A stretch of DNA of 40,263 nucleotides from DASSKO01 sp035690425 (GTDB taxonomy: Bacteria > Actinomycetota > Actinomycetes > Propionibacteriales > Nocardioidaceae), in contig DASSKO010000102.1 of assembly GCA_035690425.1 (NCBI GenBank), forward strand, positions 1 through 40,263, read 5' to 3'. Below are positions 7,553 to 15,084 of this stretch, in pieces (the stretch's first letter is position 1; the number at the start of each line of letters is the position of its first letter). Under the pieces are notes generated by a model. The model was not told the origin of the DNA, made no database searches, and saw only the letters and a list, made by a program, of their open reading frames with translations. A program made the position numbers and the translations under genes.

Positions 7553-7977
7553 GTGCGGTAGGACCAGAAGCGAAAAGCCGTGCCGAGCACAAGCCCGACG
7601 CCGTTCGCGGCGATGTTGTCGGCCAGCGCGCTGGTGTAGCCCAGCAGGTAGTGCGAGATCGCCAGGCACGCCACCGCGACCAGCATGGCAATGCCGTTGA
7701 GCACGACGAACGTCGTCACCTCGCGCGACGTGCTGCGCCGGGACCGGTGCCGCCAGGTCCAGTGCCGGTTGCCGAGGTAGGCCACCGTGGTCGCGAGCGC
7801 GACCGAGAGGATCTTGGCGCTCACCGGCTTGTGTGCCAGCAGCCCGGTCCACGAGGTCCCCTCGTAGCGCAGCAGGTTGAACGTCCCCACATCGACCACG
7901 AAGGCAACCGCACCCACCAGGCCGAACTTCACCAGCTCGTCGGTCAGCAGCCGGAGCCGGGAGCGGTCGGCGGGCAC
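7459..7977 (-). CDS. GtrA-like membrane protein
   Basis: 172 residues, with four predicted membrane helices: KFGLVGAVAFVVDVGTF, AKILSVALATTVAYLGNRHW, TTFVVLNGIAMLVAVACLAI and NIAANGVGLVLGTAFRFWSYRTY in shortened form. This is the GtrA pattern, whose members are linked to moving lipid-linked sugars across the membrane or to surface polysaccharide modification. Location between biotin/PH genes and purK matches mycobacterial Rv3277. GTG 7977 is chosen because GAGG lies 7 bases upstream; GTG 8001 is an alternative. The hydrophilic C-terminus (DEADADADAGEQ) is encoded antisense to the end of the winged-helix gene. Confidence 0.85.
   Translation of the reverse strand: MPADRSRLRLLTDELVKFGLVGAVAFVVDVGTFNLLRYEGTSWTGLLAHKPVSAKILSVALATTVAYLGNRHWTWRHRSRRSTSREVTTFVVLNGIAMLVAVACLAISHYLLGYTSALADNIAANGVGLVLGTAFRFWSYRTYVFVHASSDEADADADAGEQFGGEVSKRSP
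7501..7524. repeat. GGCATC hexamer repeat in overlapping gene ends
   Basis: Three perfect GGCATC units and a GGCTTC. It codes for Ala-Ser repeats in the winged-helix protein and Asp-Ala repeats in the GtrA protein on the other strand, inside their 94-base overlap. Confidence 0.8.
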
Positions 7978-8038
7978 GGGCACACCTCGCAGGAACGGCA
8001 CGGCGGGGGACGCTGACCAGCGTAACGACCGGGCTCGA

Positions 8039-8044
8039 TACCCT
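8039..8044 (+). promoter_or_regulatory. Leaderless -10 box for purK
   Basis: TACCCT, 6 bases, then GTG 8051. It lies in the 73-base gap between the divergent GtrA gene and purK, with no ribosome site before the GTG. Confidence 0.4.
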
Positions 8045-8050
8045 TCCGCC

Positions 8051-9229
8051 GTGAGTACCCCTGTTGTCGGTGTTGTCGGTGGTGGCCAGCTTGCGCGAAT
8101 GATGCAGCAGGCGGCCATTGGCCTCGGTCTCCCTATCCGGCTGCTCGCAGAAGGCCCAGACGTGTCCGCCGCGCAGGTGGTCGTCGACCAGACGGTCGGT
8201 GACTACCGCGATGTGGAGACACTGCGCAAGGCGCTCGACGGCTGCACGGTGGTGACCTTCGACCACGAGCACGTGCCGACCGAGCACCTGCACGCGCTGG
8301 AGAGCGAGGGCATCGCCTGTCGTCCCAGCCCCGACGCGCTGGTCCATGCCCAGGACAAGGCCGTGATGCGGCAGCGGCTCTGCGAAACCGGCGTGCCGTG
8401 CCCGTTGCACCGGATGGTGACGACCGCCGACGAGGTCGAGGCCTTCGCGGCCGAGGTCGGCGGCTTCCCGGTCGTCCTCAAGACCACCCGCGGCGGGTAC
8501 GACGGCAAGGGCGTGTGGCTGGTCGAGTCCGCCGCCGCGGCCGAGTCCGTGCTCGGCGGGCTCGGCGCTGGTGTCGCAGCTCTGGCCGAGGAACGGGTCG
8601 ACTTCGTCCGCGAGCTGTCGGTGCTGGTCGCGAGGTCGCCGTCCGGCCAGTGCGCGGTCTACCCGGTCGTCGAGTCGGTGCAGCGCGACGGCGTCTGTGT
8701 GGAGGTGGTGGCACCGGCGCCCGGCCTGGCGCCAGCGCTGTCCGACACTGCGCAGGACATCGCGCTGCGGATCGCCGGCGAGCTCGACGTGACCGGCATC
8801 CTGGCCGTGGAGATGTTCCAGAGCCGCGACGGCCGGGTGATGGTCAACGAGCTGGCGATGCGTCCGCACAACACCGGGCACTGGAGCATCGACGGCGCGG
8901 TGACCTCGCAGTTCGAGAATCACCTGCGTGCCGTGCTCGACCTGCCGCTGGGCTCACCGCTCGCCCGCGCCCCGTGGACGGTGATGGTCAACGTGCTCGG
9001 CGGCGAGGTCGGCAGCCTCTACGACGGCTTCAACCACATCTTCGCGCGGGACCCGGGCCTGCGGGTGCACCTGTACGGCAAGCAGGTGCGCCCCGGCCGC
9101 AAGGTCGGCCATGTCACGGCGTACGGCGACGATCTCGACGAGGTGCGCGAGCGGGCGCGGCACGCGGCCGCGTGGCTGCAGGGCGACCTCCCCGACGGTG
9201 AGCCATCTGATGACCGTGACGGGGAGTGA
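8051..9229 (+). CDS. purK: N5-carboxyaminoimidazole ribonucleotide synthase
   Basis: 392 residues. Uses ATP and bicarbonate to turn AIR into N5-CAIR in purine synthesis. The N-terminal nucleotide-binding start GVVGGGQLARM (7-17), the ATP-grasp loop VVLKTTRGGYDGKGVWLV, and the metal/product region NELAMRPHNTGHWSIDGA are all intact, followed by the C-terminal PurK domain. The GTG start is taken because the N-terminus begins right at the Rossmann-like strand and a -10 box lies 6 bases before it. purE follows after 7 bases, the enzyme using its product. Confidence 0.95.
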   Translation: MSTPVVGVVGGGQLARMMQQAAIGLGLPIRLLAEGPDVSAAQVVVDQTVGDYRDVETLRKALDGCTVVTFDHEHVPTEHLHALESEGIACRPSPDALVHAQDKAVMRQRLCETGVPCPLHRMVTTADEVEAFAAEVGGFPVVLKTTRGGYDGKGVWLVESAAAAESVLGGLGAGVAALAEERVDFVRELSVLVARSPSGQCAVYPVVESVQRDGVCVEVVAPAPGLAPALSDTAQDIALRIAGELDVTGILAVEMFQSRDGRVMVNELAMRPHNTGHWSIDGAVTSQFENHLRAVLDLPLGSPLARAPWTVMVNVLGGEVGSLYDGFNHIFARDPGLRVHLYGKQVRPGRKVGHVTAYGDDLDEVRERARHAAAWLQGDLPDGEPSDDRDGE

Positions 9230-9236
9230 GGCCGGC

Positions 9237-9758
9237 ATGACCAGCAGCCCCGGCCCCGCCCGGGTCGGCATCGTGATGGGCTCGGACTCCGACTGGCCGA
9301 CGATGACGGCCGCGGCGGCCGCGCTGGGCGAGTTCGAGGTGGCGTTCGAGGCCGACGTCATCTCGGCGCACCGGATGCCCGCCGAGATGCTGGACTACGG
9401 CGCCTCGGCCGCCGCGCGCGGGCTCCAGGTCATCATCGCCGGTGCCGGCGGTGCGGCGCACCTGCCGGGCATGCTGGCCGCTGTCACACCGTTGCCGGTG
9501 ATCGGCGTACCCGTCGCCCTGCGGCATCTGGACGGCATGGATTCACTGCTGTCGATCGTGCAGATGCCGGCCGGCGTACCCGTGGCCACGGTGGCCGTCG
9601 ACAACGCGCGCAACGCGGGGTTGCTGGCGGTGCGGATCCTGGCCGCGGCCGATACCGAGCTCCGGGCGCGAATGGTGGACTTCCAGGAGGCACTGGCCGA
9701 CACCGCCCGCGGCAAGGGTGCCGCGGTGCGCCGGGCGGGGGCGGAGCTGCAGGACTGA
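9237..9758 (+). CDS. purE: N5-CAIR mutase, class I
   Basis: 173 residues. Rearranges N5-CAIR to CAIR. The class I (bacterial) motifs are present: MGSDSDW (14-20), ISAHRMP (42-48) with the catalytic-region His, and GAGGAAHLPGM (69-79). The C-terminal tail after GAGLLAVRIL is about ten residues longer than in typical enzymes. ATG 9237 has GAGG five bases upstream; ATG 9210 is in frame but overlaps purK. It ends 25 bases before the convergent CoA-binding gene, with no clear terminator hairpin in that gap. Confidence 0.95.
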   Translation: MTSSPGPARVGIVMGSDSDWPTMTAAAAALGEFEVAFEADVISAHRMPAEMLDYGASAAARGLQVIIAGAGGAAHLPGMLAAVTPLPVIGVPVALRHLDGMDSLLSIVQMPAGVPVATVAVDNARNAGLLAVRILAAADTELRARMVDFQEALADTARGKGAAVRRAGAELQD

Positions 9759-9783
9759 GGTGCTTCCACGGCCGGTCCGCAGC

Positions 9784-10206
9784 TCAGGCGCTCGGGCCCA
9801 GCCGAGGCCACTCGATCACCGGGCACCGGTTCATGATCATCTCGACGCCGGCGGCCGTGGTGCGGCGGTATGCCTCCTCGTCGATGACACCGAGCTGGAA
9901 CCAGACCGCTCGGGCGCCGATCCGCACGGCCTGGTCGGCGTGCAGGCCCGCCTGGTCGGAGCGGCGGAACACGTCGACGCAGTCGACGTCGAAGTCGATC
10001 GCCTCGAGGTCGGTGAAGGCCGGCTCGCCGAGCACCGGGCGCCCCTGCGGGTGCACCGGCACCACCTGCTTGCCGTGCTGCTGCAGAAACCGCGCCACCC
10101 CGTAGGCAGGCCGGAAGGGGTCGTCACCGAGCCCGACCACGGCCCAGGTCTGACACTCGTCGAGGATCCAGCGGATCGCCTCGTCATCGCCCCAGCGGTT
10201 GTCCAT
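9784..10206 (-). CDS. CoA-binding domain protein (YccU-like)
   Basis: 140 residues of the CoA_binding_2 fold: a Rossmann-like WAVVGLGDDPFRPAYGVARFLQQHG, then VVPVHP, a DVDCVDVFRR strand and VWFQLGVIDEEAY with the conserved end MNRCPVIEWPRL. Relatives bind CoA in the first Rossmann domain of succinyl-CoA-synthetase-like proteins, but the cellular role of the stand-alone form is not known. ATG 10206 lacks a ribosome site; a GATGCT six bases upstream could be a weak leaderless -10. Confidence 0.85.
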   Translation of the reverse strand: MDNRWGDDEAIRWILDECQTWAVVGLGDDPFRPAYGVARFLQQHGKQVVPVHPQGRPVLGEPAFTDLEAIDFDVDCVDVFRRSDQAGLHADQAVRIGARAVWFQLGVIDEEAYRRTTAAGVEMIMNRCPVIEWPRLGPSA

Positions 10207-10294
10207 GCGGGCAGCATCTCAGACGCACCGGCCGCACCTTGCGGAGTGGGAGGTCCCGCGTCGAATGTCGCGGGGACTCTCCTCAGCCGGCGGG

Positions 10295-11542
10295 CTAGCC
10301 GATGCCGCCGGTGCGGGAGCACTCGATGTCGTCGGTGTCGTCCTCGGCGATCTGCTCGAAGAGCGCCGCGGCCTCCTCCTCGTCCCAGTGCACGGCGAGG
10401 TCCACGATCGGCACGGTGCAGGTCAGCCCGTCCTCGCCGGTGACCTCGGTCATGCCCCAGGCGAACCTGGCAAGGTCGATCGGTCCGTCGTCCTCCCCGA
10501 TCTTGATCGACTCAGCCGCCGCCGAGGCCAGGCTGACGTAGCGCAGCGGGTTGAGGAACGTCCACGGTGATGCGGCCTCGGCGGCGATCGCGCTGACCAC
10601 CTCCCGCTGTCGCTCCACCCGGGCGATGTCGCCGGTGGCCGAGACCTTGCGCGAGCGGGCATACGCGAGGGCCGTCTCGCCGTCGGCCTCCTGGCAGCCC
10701 TGGTCGATGTCGAGCCCCGCCTGCGGGTCCTGCATCGGCTGGCTGGGGCAGATATCGACGCCCCCGACAGCGTCGACGATGTTGGCGAAGCCGCCCAGCC
10801 CGATCTCGACGTAGCTGTCCATCCGCAGACCGGTCTCGGACTCCACGGTCTCCACCAGCAGCTCCGGACCGCCGTACGCGTAGGCGGCGTTGATCTTCTC
10901 CTCGCCATAGCCGGGGATCTCGACGATCGAGTCGCGCGGGAGCGACAGCAGCAGTGTCTTGCCGCCGAAGCGGGGCACGTGCATCAGCATGATCGTGTCG
11001 GTGCGGCCCCCGGCCACACTGCCGGTGGCGAGCCGCTCCTTCTCCTCCGCGGTCAGCCCCTCGCGGCTGTCGGAGCCGACGAGCAGGTACGTCGTACCGG
11101 GCGTGTCGGGCGGACGGTCACCGCTGGGCTCGGCGTCGACCTCCTCGATCTGGCTCCACGCCCACAGGGGTACGCCGATGAAGAACGCGAGGATCAGCGC
11201 CAGCACCAGCGCGACGATCCGCCCAGGACGGCGTCGGCGGGACCGGCGCTCCCGGGGACGGTCCGGCTGCCCCGGTGGCCGGGCCGGTGGCCGGGCCGGC
11301 GGGTGGGCCGATGACTGGGCCGATGACTGGGCCGGCGGCTGCATGGCGGAGCGGTCACCGGCGGGCATCACCCGGGTGCGTTCGTCCTCGTCGGACGGCG
11401 CGTCCCCACCCCGCCGACCGCGGTCGCCGGGGTCGCGCGGCGTTACCGGGATCCGCCGTGTCGCGTCGTCGTCGGGCTGGTCCGGCCGGCCATAGAGCCA
11501 GTCGTAATCCTTGCCGCGGTCATCGTCCGGACGCTCAGCCAT
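10295..11542 (-). CDS. LytR-CpsA-Psr (LCP) family wall-polymer ligase 1
   Basis: 415 residues. LCP enzymes move lipid-linked glycopolymers onto peptidoglycan outside the membrane. Residues 1-108 are cytoplasmic, acidic then rich in Pro, Ser, Gln and Arg; one membrane helix follows (about 109-129). The LCP domain starts at TYLLVGSDSR (151-160) and has GRTDTIMLMHV, LLLSLPRDSIVEIPG, and YVEIGLGGFANIVDAVGGVDI, including the Arg/Asp residues that bind the pyrophosphate. In the cytoplasmic part a 12-bp repeat encodes residues about 67-91. ATG 11542 follows a -10 box by 8 bases. It is divergent from a second LCP gene. Confidence 0.9.
   Translation of the reverse strand: MAERPDDDRGKDYDWLYGRPDQPDDDATRRIPVTPRDPGDRGRRGGDAPSDEDERTRVMPAGDRSAMQPPAQSSAQSSAHPPARPPARPPGQPDRPRERRSRRRRPGRIVALVLALILAFFIGVPLWAWSQIEEVDAEPSGDRPPDTPGTTYLLVGSDSREGLTAEEKERLATGSVAGGRTDTIMLMHVPRFGGKTLLLSLPRDSIVEIPGYGEEKINAAYAYGGPELLVETVESETGLRMDSYVEIGLGGFANIVDAVGGVDICPSQPMQDPQAGLDIDQGCQEADGETALAYARSRKVSATGDIARVERQREVVSAIAAEAASPWTFLNPLRYVSLASAAAESIKIGEDDGPIDLARFAWGMTEVTGEDGLTCTVPIVDLAVHWDEEEAAALFEQIAEDDTDDIECSRTGGIG
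11272..11343. repeat. 12-bp minisatellite, copy A (inside LCP gene 1)
   Basis: Six head-to-tail 12-bp units on the plus strand: CCGGTGGCCGGG twice, CCGGCGGGTGGG, CCGATGACTGGG twice, and a degraded CCGGCGGCTGCA. Read on the minus strand it gives AQSSAQSS and PPARPPARPP in the cytoplasmic tail. The consensus matches copies B (16282-16329) and C (37926-38033). Confidence 0.8.
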
Positions 11543-11550
11543 AGCCCGAA

Positions 11551-11556
11551 ACGCTA
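11551..11556 (-). promoter_or_regulatory. Leaderless -10 box for LCP gene 1
   Basis: On the minus strand TAGCGT, 8 bases, then ATG 11542; no ribosome site between. Confidence 0.4.
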
Positions 11557-11716
11557 CCGCCTGAGCCCAACACGGCCGAGCACCGTGCACTGCCCCGAGG
11601 CGGAATTTCTCGGGCCGAGGCGTCCTCGTTCGGCGTGCCGTCGCGGCTGTGGTCGATGGGACTGGTGATACTGACCGGGTTGTTCGTCGCCCAGAGAGCA
11701 CTCGAGGGGATCGTCC

Positions 11717-13189
11717 ATGTCACAGTCGGCGTCGCGGCGTACGCCAGCAGGCGCGCCATCTCGCCGCGCATCGGCGCAGGAGCGCTCCGCCCGGATCCGT
11801 TTCCGGCGTGCGCTGATGCTGCTGCTGATGACGCTGGTGGTGCCCGGCTCGGCTCAGCTGGTCGCGGGCAGCAGCCGGCTGGGTCGCGCCGCACTGCGGG
11901 TCTGGTTCTCCCTCGTCGGATTCGCGGCGCTGCTAGCCCTGCTGGTCTGGATCTGGCCGGGCATCGCGTCCTCGCTCGCGTTCAGCCCGCTGGCGCTCGG
12001 ACTGCTGCGGGTGCTGCTGACCACGCTGGCGCTCGGCTGGGCCGCACTGTTCATCGACGCCTGGCGCCTCGGCGACCCACTCGGTCTGCGGCAGCGCCAG
12101 CGCCTTGCGGTGTTCTCGATCAACAGCGCCCTGTGCGTCGTCGTCAGCGGTGCTCTGCTCTTCGGCTCGCACCTGGTCGGGGTGCAGCGGTCCTTCGTGG
12201 TCGAGGTGTTCGGCTCCCAACTGGTGTCCGAGGCCGACAACGGCCGGTTCAACGTGCTGCTGCTCGGCGGAGACGCCGGCGAGACCCGGTGGGGCATGCG
12301 CCCGGACAGCATCACCGTGGCCAGCGTCGACGCGCGCACCGGGCGCACCGTGCTGTTCGGTCTGCCCCGCAACCTGCAGAACGTGCCGTTCCCGGAGGGC
12401 ACGCCGATGCACGAGGCGTTTCCCGACGGTTACGACTGCGGGGACGCCTGTCTCCTCAACGCGATCTACACCTGGGCAGTCGACCACAAGGACAAGTTCG
12501 ACCCCGACATCGACGACGTCGGGGTCTACGCGACGACCAAGGCGGTCGAGGCCACCACCGGCCTGAAGATCAACTACTACGCGATGGTCGACATGCGCGG
12601 CTTCGAGGACCTGGTCGACGCGGTCGGCGGCGTGGACATCACGGTGCCCCAGCGACTGCCGATCGGTGGCGGGGGCGGGCCGATCCTGGGGTGGATCGAG
12701 CCCGGGCGCCAGCACCTGAACGGGCATCAGGCGCTGTGGTTCGCGCGCAGCCGGGCCACGACCGACGACTACTCGCGGATGGCGCGGCAGAAGTGCGTGC
12801 TCAACGCCATGCTCTCCGAGCTCAGCCCGGCCACCGTGGTCACCCGGTTCCAGGCGATCGCCGAGGCCGGCAAGCAGATCGTCACCACCGACATCCCTGC
12901 ATCGGAGCTCGACACGTTCGTCGAGCTCGCGCGCAGGGCCAAGGAGCTGCCGATGGCGTCGGTCTCCTTCGTGCCGCCACGGGTGGAGACCGCTGATCCC
13001 GACTTCGACGCCATCCACGAGATGGTCGACGACGCGATCGCCAGGGCGGAGCAGGCCGACGAAGAAGCCCCGGACGACGCCGAGAAGGCCGGGCACCGCG
13101 CGCCGCGTCGGCCGGGCTCAGCGGCTGGGAGTCCGCCACCGGCCGAGCAGGCGAACCGGACCGCCGACCTGACGATGTCCTGCGGCTGA
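11717..13189 (+). CDS. LytR-CpsA-Psr (LCP) family wall-polymer ligase 2, multi-pass
   Basis: 490 residues. Unlike gene 1 it has several N-terminal membrane helices (about 32-50, 63-84, 92-110 and 133-155) before an extracellular LCP domain with FNVLLLGGDAGETRWGMRPDSITVASVD, GLPRNLQNVPF, YYAMVDMRGFEDLVDAVGGVDI and LWFARSRATTDDYSRMARQ. The Asp and Arg residues of LCP active sites are all present. This topology resembles the mycobacterial galactan ligase Rv3267, and the galactan genes downstream fit that role. AGGGGA lies six bases before ATG 11717. The C-terminal 60 residues are charged and look disordered. It converges on the GlfT1-like gene with a 10-base gap. Confidence 0.9.
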   Translation: MSQSASRRTPAGAPSRRASAQERSARIRFRRALMLLLMTLVVPGSAQLVAGSSRLGRAALRVWFSLVGFAALLALLVWIWPGIASSLAFSPLALGLLRVLLTTLALGWAALFIDAWRLGDPLGLRQRQRLAVFSINSALCVVVSGALLFGSHLVGVQRSFVVEVFGSQLVSEADNGRFNVLLLGGDAGETRWGMRPDSITVASVDARTGRTVLFGLPRNLQNVPFPEGTPMHEAFPDGYDCGDACLLNAIYTWAVDHKDKFDPDIDDVGVYATTKAVEATTGLKINYYAMVDMRGFEDLVDAVGGVDITVPQRLPIGGGGGPILGWIEPGRQHLNGHQALWFARSRATTDDYSRMARQKCVLNAMLSELSPATVVTRFQAIAEAGKQIVTTDIPASELDTFVELARRAKELPMASVSFVPPRVETADPDFDAIHEMVDDAIARAEQADEEAPDDAEKAGHRAPRRPGSAAGSPPPAEQANRTADLTMSCG

Positions 13190-13199
13190 TCGCACGTGC

Positions 13200-14090
13200 T
13201 CAGGGGCGGCGGAAGGCCTCGCCGCGGCCCGCGCGCGCGAGCCGCCACCATTCGACGAACGCCCTCGGGTCTCGTCGCTGCACCAGGAAGAACCACGCAT
13301 ACCGCAGCAGGTCGAACCCGGCGTAGCGACGCATCCCTCGCTGGGCCGTCAGGAAGCCGCGGTTGCGGAAGGTGAAGAAGCGTTTGACCTCGTCGTCGGG
13401 CACCAGCACCTGGGTGCGCCCGGCCATGATCGGCTGCCACTCGGACTGCCCCGCGGGGTGCGCGTACGCCGCCGTCACGTCGGTGCCGAAAGCGACGCCC
13501 GAGCGCAGCACCCGACGGTGCATGTCCACCTCGTCGCCGCGCACGAACAGCCGCAGGTCGGGCACCCCGACCTGCTCGAGGGTCGACGCGGCGAACAACG
13601 CGCCGTTGAAAAGCGCGGCGATACCCGGCAGGAAGTCGGTGCGCAGGTCCTTGCGGGCGCGGGCCCAGGAGGCGCCGCGCCGCAACGGAAAGGCCAGTCG
13701 CGACGGGTCGTCGGCATCGACGACGACCGGTGACACCAGGCCGAGGTCGCGTGCGCGTGCGGTGTTCAGCAGCCGCTCGAGCACGTCGTCACCGACCGGG
13801 AAGCCGTCGTCGTCGGCCAGCCACACCCAGTCGGCGCCGAGAGCGAGCGCATGCAGCATCCCGAGCGCGAACCCGCCGGCCCCGCCCAAGTTGCGCCGTG
13901 ACGGCAGGTACGTCGTCCCGGGCATGCTGGTGACCAATGTGCGAACCGCGTCGTCGGCCGCGTTGTCGACCACGATCAGCTGCTCCGGCCGGCGGGTCTG
14001 GGCCGCCAGCGCTGCCAGCGAACGCTCGAGGGTCGCCGGCCGGTCGCGGGTCACGATGACGGCGACCACGGATACGCTGGGCTGCTGCAC
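13200..14090 (-). CDS. GT2 glycosyltransferase, GlfT1-like galactofuranosyltransferase
   Basis: 296 residues, GT-A fold. It starts at the first strand VSVVAVIVTRDRP, then LIVVDNAADD, the loop NLGGAGGFALGM (67-78) and the metal-binding DDD (93-95) in WVWLADDDG; GDEVDMHRR supplies the acceptor-side acids. The NLGGxGGF loop is shared with the GlfT2-like protein of this locus and is typical of galactofuranosyltransferases, so it may add the first galactofuranose residues to the lipid-linked primer, as Rv3782 does. That function is inference. The C-terminus has amphipathic basic helices (DLLRYAWFFLVQRRD). GTG 14090 follows a -10 box by 6 bases. Confidence 0.75.
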   Translation of the reverse strand: MQQPSVSVVAVIVTRDRPATLERSLAALAAQTRRPEQLIVVDNAADDAVRTLVTSMPGTTYLPSRRNLGGAGGFALGMLHALALGADWVWLADDDGFPVGDDVLERLLNTARARDLGLVSPVVVDADDPSRLAFPLRRGASWARARKDLRTDFLPGIAALFNGALFAASTLEQVGVPDLRLFVRGDEVDMHRRVLRSGVAFGTDVTAAYAHPAGQSEWQPIMAGRTQVLVPDDEVKRFFTFRNRGFLTAQRGMRRYAGFDLLRYAWFFLVQRRDPRAFVEWWRLARAGRGEAFRRP

Positions 14091-14096
14091 GAGCGG

Positions 14097-14102
14097 AGCC
14101 TA
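14097..14102 (-). promoter_or_regulatory. Leaderless -10 box for the GlfT1-like gene
   Basis: On the minus strand TAGGCT, 6 bases, then GTG 14090, without a ribosome site. Confidence 0.4.
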
Positions 14103-14145
14103 ACGGTGAATCCCGACCTGACGAGACGAGGCCCGAGGTGAGGGC

Positions 14146-14997
14146 ATGGCAGTGACGGCGCCGACCGAGCAGTTCTCGTTGCTGCTCTCGGTCTGGGCGG
14201 GCGACCGGGCCGACTACCTCACCGAGGCGTACCGGTCGACGGTCGAGGACCAGGTGCGCCGGCCCGACCACGTGGTGATCGTGCAGGACGGTCCGGTCGA
14301 GGATGCGCTCGCCGCGGCCATCCAGGAGCTCGCCGGCGCCAGCGCGGCGCCGGTCGACGTGGTCCGGCTGGACCGCAACCGCGGTCTCGGCCCGGCGCTC
14401 GACGCCGGCCTGGACGCCTGTCGGCACGACATCGTGGCCAGGATGGACGCCGACGACATCAGCCTGCCGCACCGGTTCGCGACCCAGCTGCCCGTGATCG
14501 AGTCGGGGGCCGACATCGTGGGGTCCGGGCTGCTGGAGTTCCACAGTCATCCCGACGACATCGTGGGCCGCCGTACGCCGCCCACCGACCCGGCCGACAT
14601 CGCCCACCGCTCCCGGTTCGCCGACCCGTTCAACCATCCGACTGTGGTCTACCGGCGCCGGGCGGTGCGCGCTGTCGGCGGCTACCAGGACCTGGCCCTG
14701 ATGGAGGACTACCTGTTGTTCGCGAAGATGATCGCGGGCGGCGCACGAGTCGCCAACGTCGCCGAGCCACTGGTGAAGTACCGTGTGGGCGCTGGTGCCT
14801 ACGCACGCCGCGGAGGTGTCGGGCTGCTGCGGTCGGAGCTGGTGATCCAGCGCCGGTTCCGGGACCTCGGTTTCACCACCCGGGGGCAGTTCGTCCGCAA
14901 CGTCGTCGTCCGCGGCGGCTACCGGCTCGTGCCCGAGTCGCTGCGGCGCTTCGCCTACCGGCGGATGATCGCGTCCTACGGCGAGCGTCAGGGCTGA
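14146..14997 (+). CDS. GT2 family glycosyltransferase (AmsE-like)
   Basis: 283 residues, GT-A fold: FSLLLSVWAGDRADYLTEAYRS, HVVIVQDGP, NRGLGPALDAGLDACRHDIVARMDADD with the metal-binding DAD motif near 103-105, then NHPTVVYRRRAVRAVGGYQD and LMEDYLLFAKMI. This is the pattern of AmsE/WcaA-like surface polysaccharide transferases. The donor and linkage cannot be read from sequence; a lipid-primer rhamnosyl or other linker sugar step is possible. GAGGTGAGGG lies just upstream of ATG 14146. It is divergent from the GlfT1-like gene and 87 bases before glf, whose leader repeats fill that gap. Confidence 0.8.
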   Translation: MAVTAPTEQFSLLLSVWAGDRADYLTEAYRSTVEDQVRRPDHVVIVQDGPVEDALAAAIQELAGASAAPVDVVRLDRNRGLGPALDAGLDACRHDIVARMDADDISLPHRFATQLPVIESGADIVGSGLLEFHSHPDDIVGRRTPPTDPADIAHRSRFADPFNHPTVVYRRRAVRAVGGYQDLALMEDYLLFAKMIAGGARVANVAEPLVKYRVGAGAYARRGGVGLLRSELVIQRRFRDLGFTTRGQFVRNVVVRGGYRLVPESLRRFAYRRMIASYGERQG

Positions 14998-15013
14998 GCC
15001 CGCGGCCCGGCAC

Positions 15014-15019
15014 TAGACT
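15014..15019 (+). promoter_or_regulatory. Candidate -10 box for the glf operon
   Basis: TAGACT between the GT2 gene and glf. Transcription from it would give a leader of about 58 bases that contains the three 16-base repeats and the glf ribosome site. No matching -35 box seen. Confidence 0.35.
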
Positions 15020-15066
15020 GTGCGCGATTTCGGCTGTGCGCAACTTCGGGCTGCGCGCGACGTGAG
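15018..15066. repeat. Three tandem 16-bp imperfect repeats in the glf leader
   Basis: Units CTGTGCGCGATTTCGG (15018-15033), CTGTGCGCAACTTCGG (15034-15049) and CTGCGCGCGACGTGAG (15051-15066). They fill the space between the -10 candidate and the glf ribosome site (AAGGAG at 15073-15078), a position suited to protein binding or RNA control. Confidence 0.6.
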
Positions 15067-15084
15067 ACGGGCAAGGAGTGAGCT

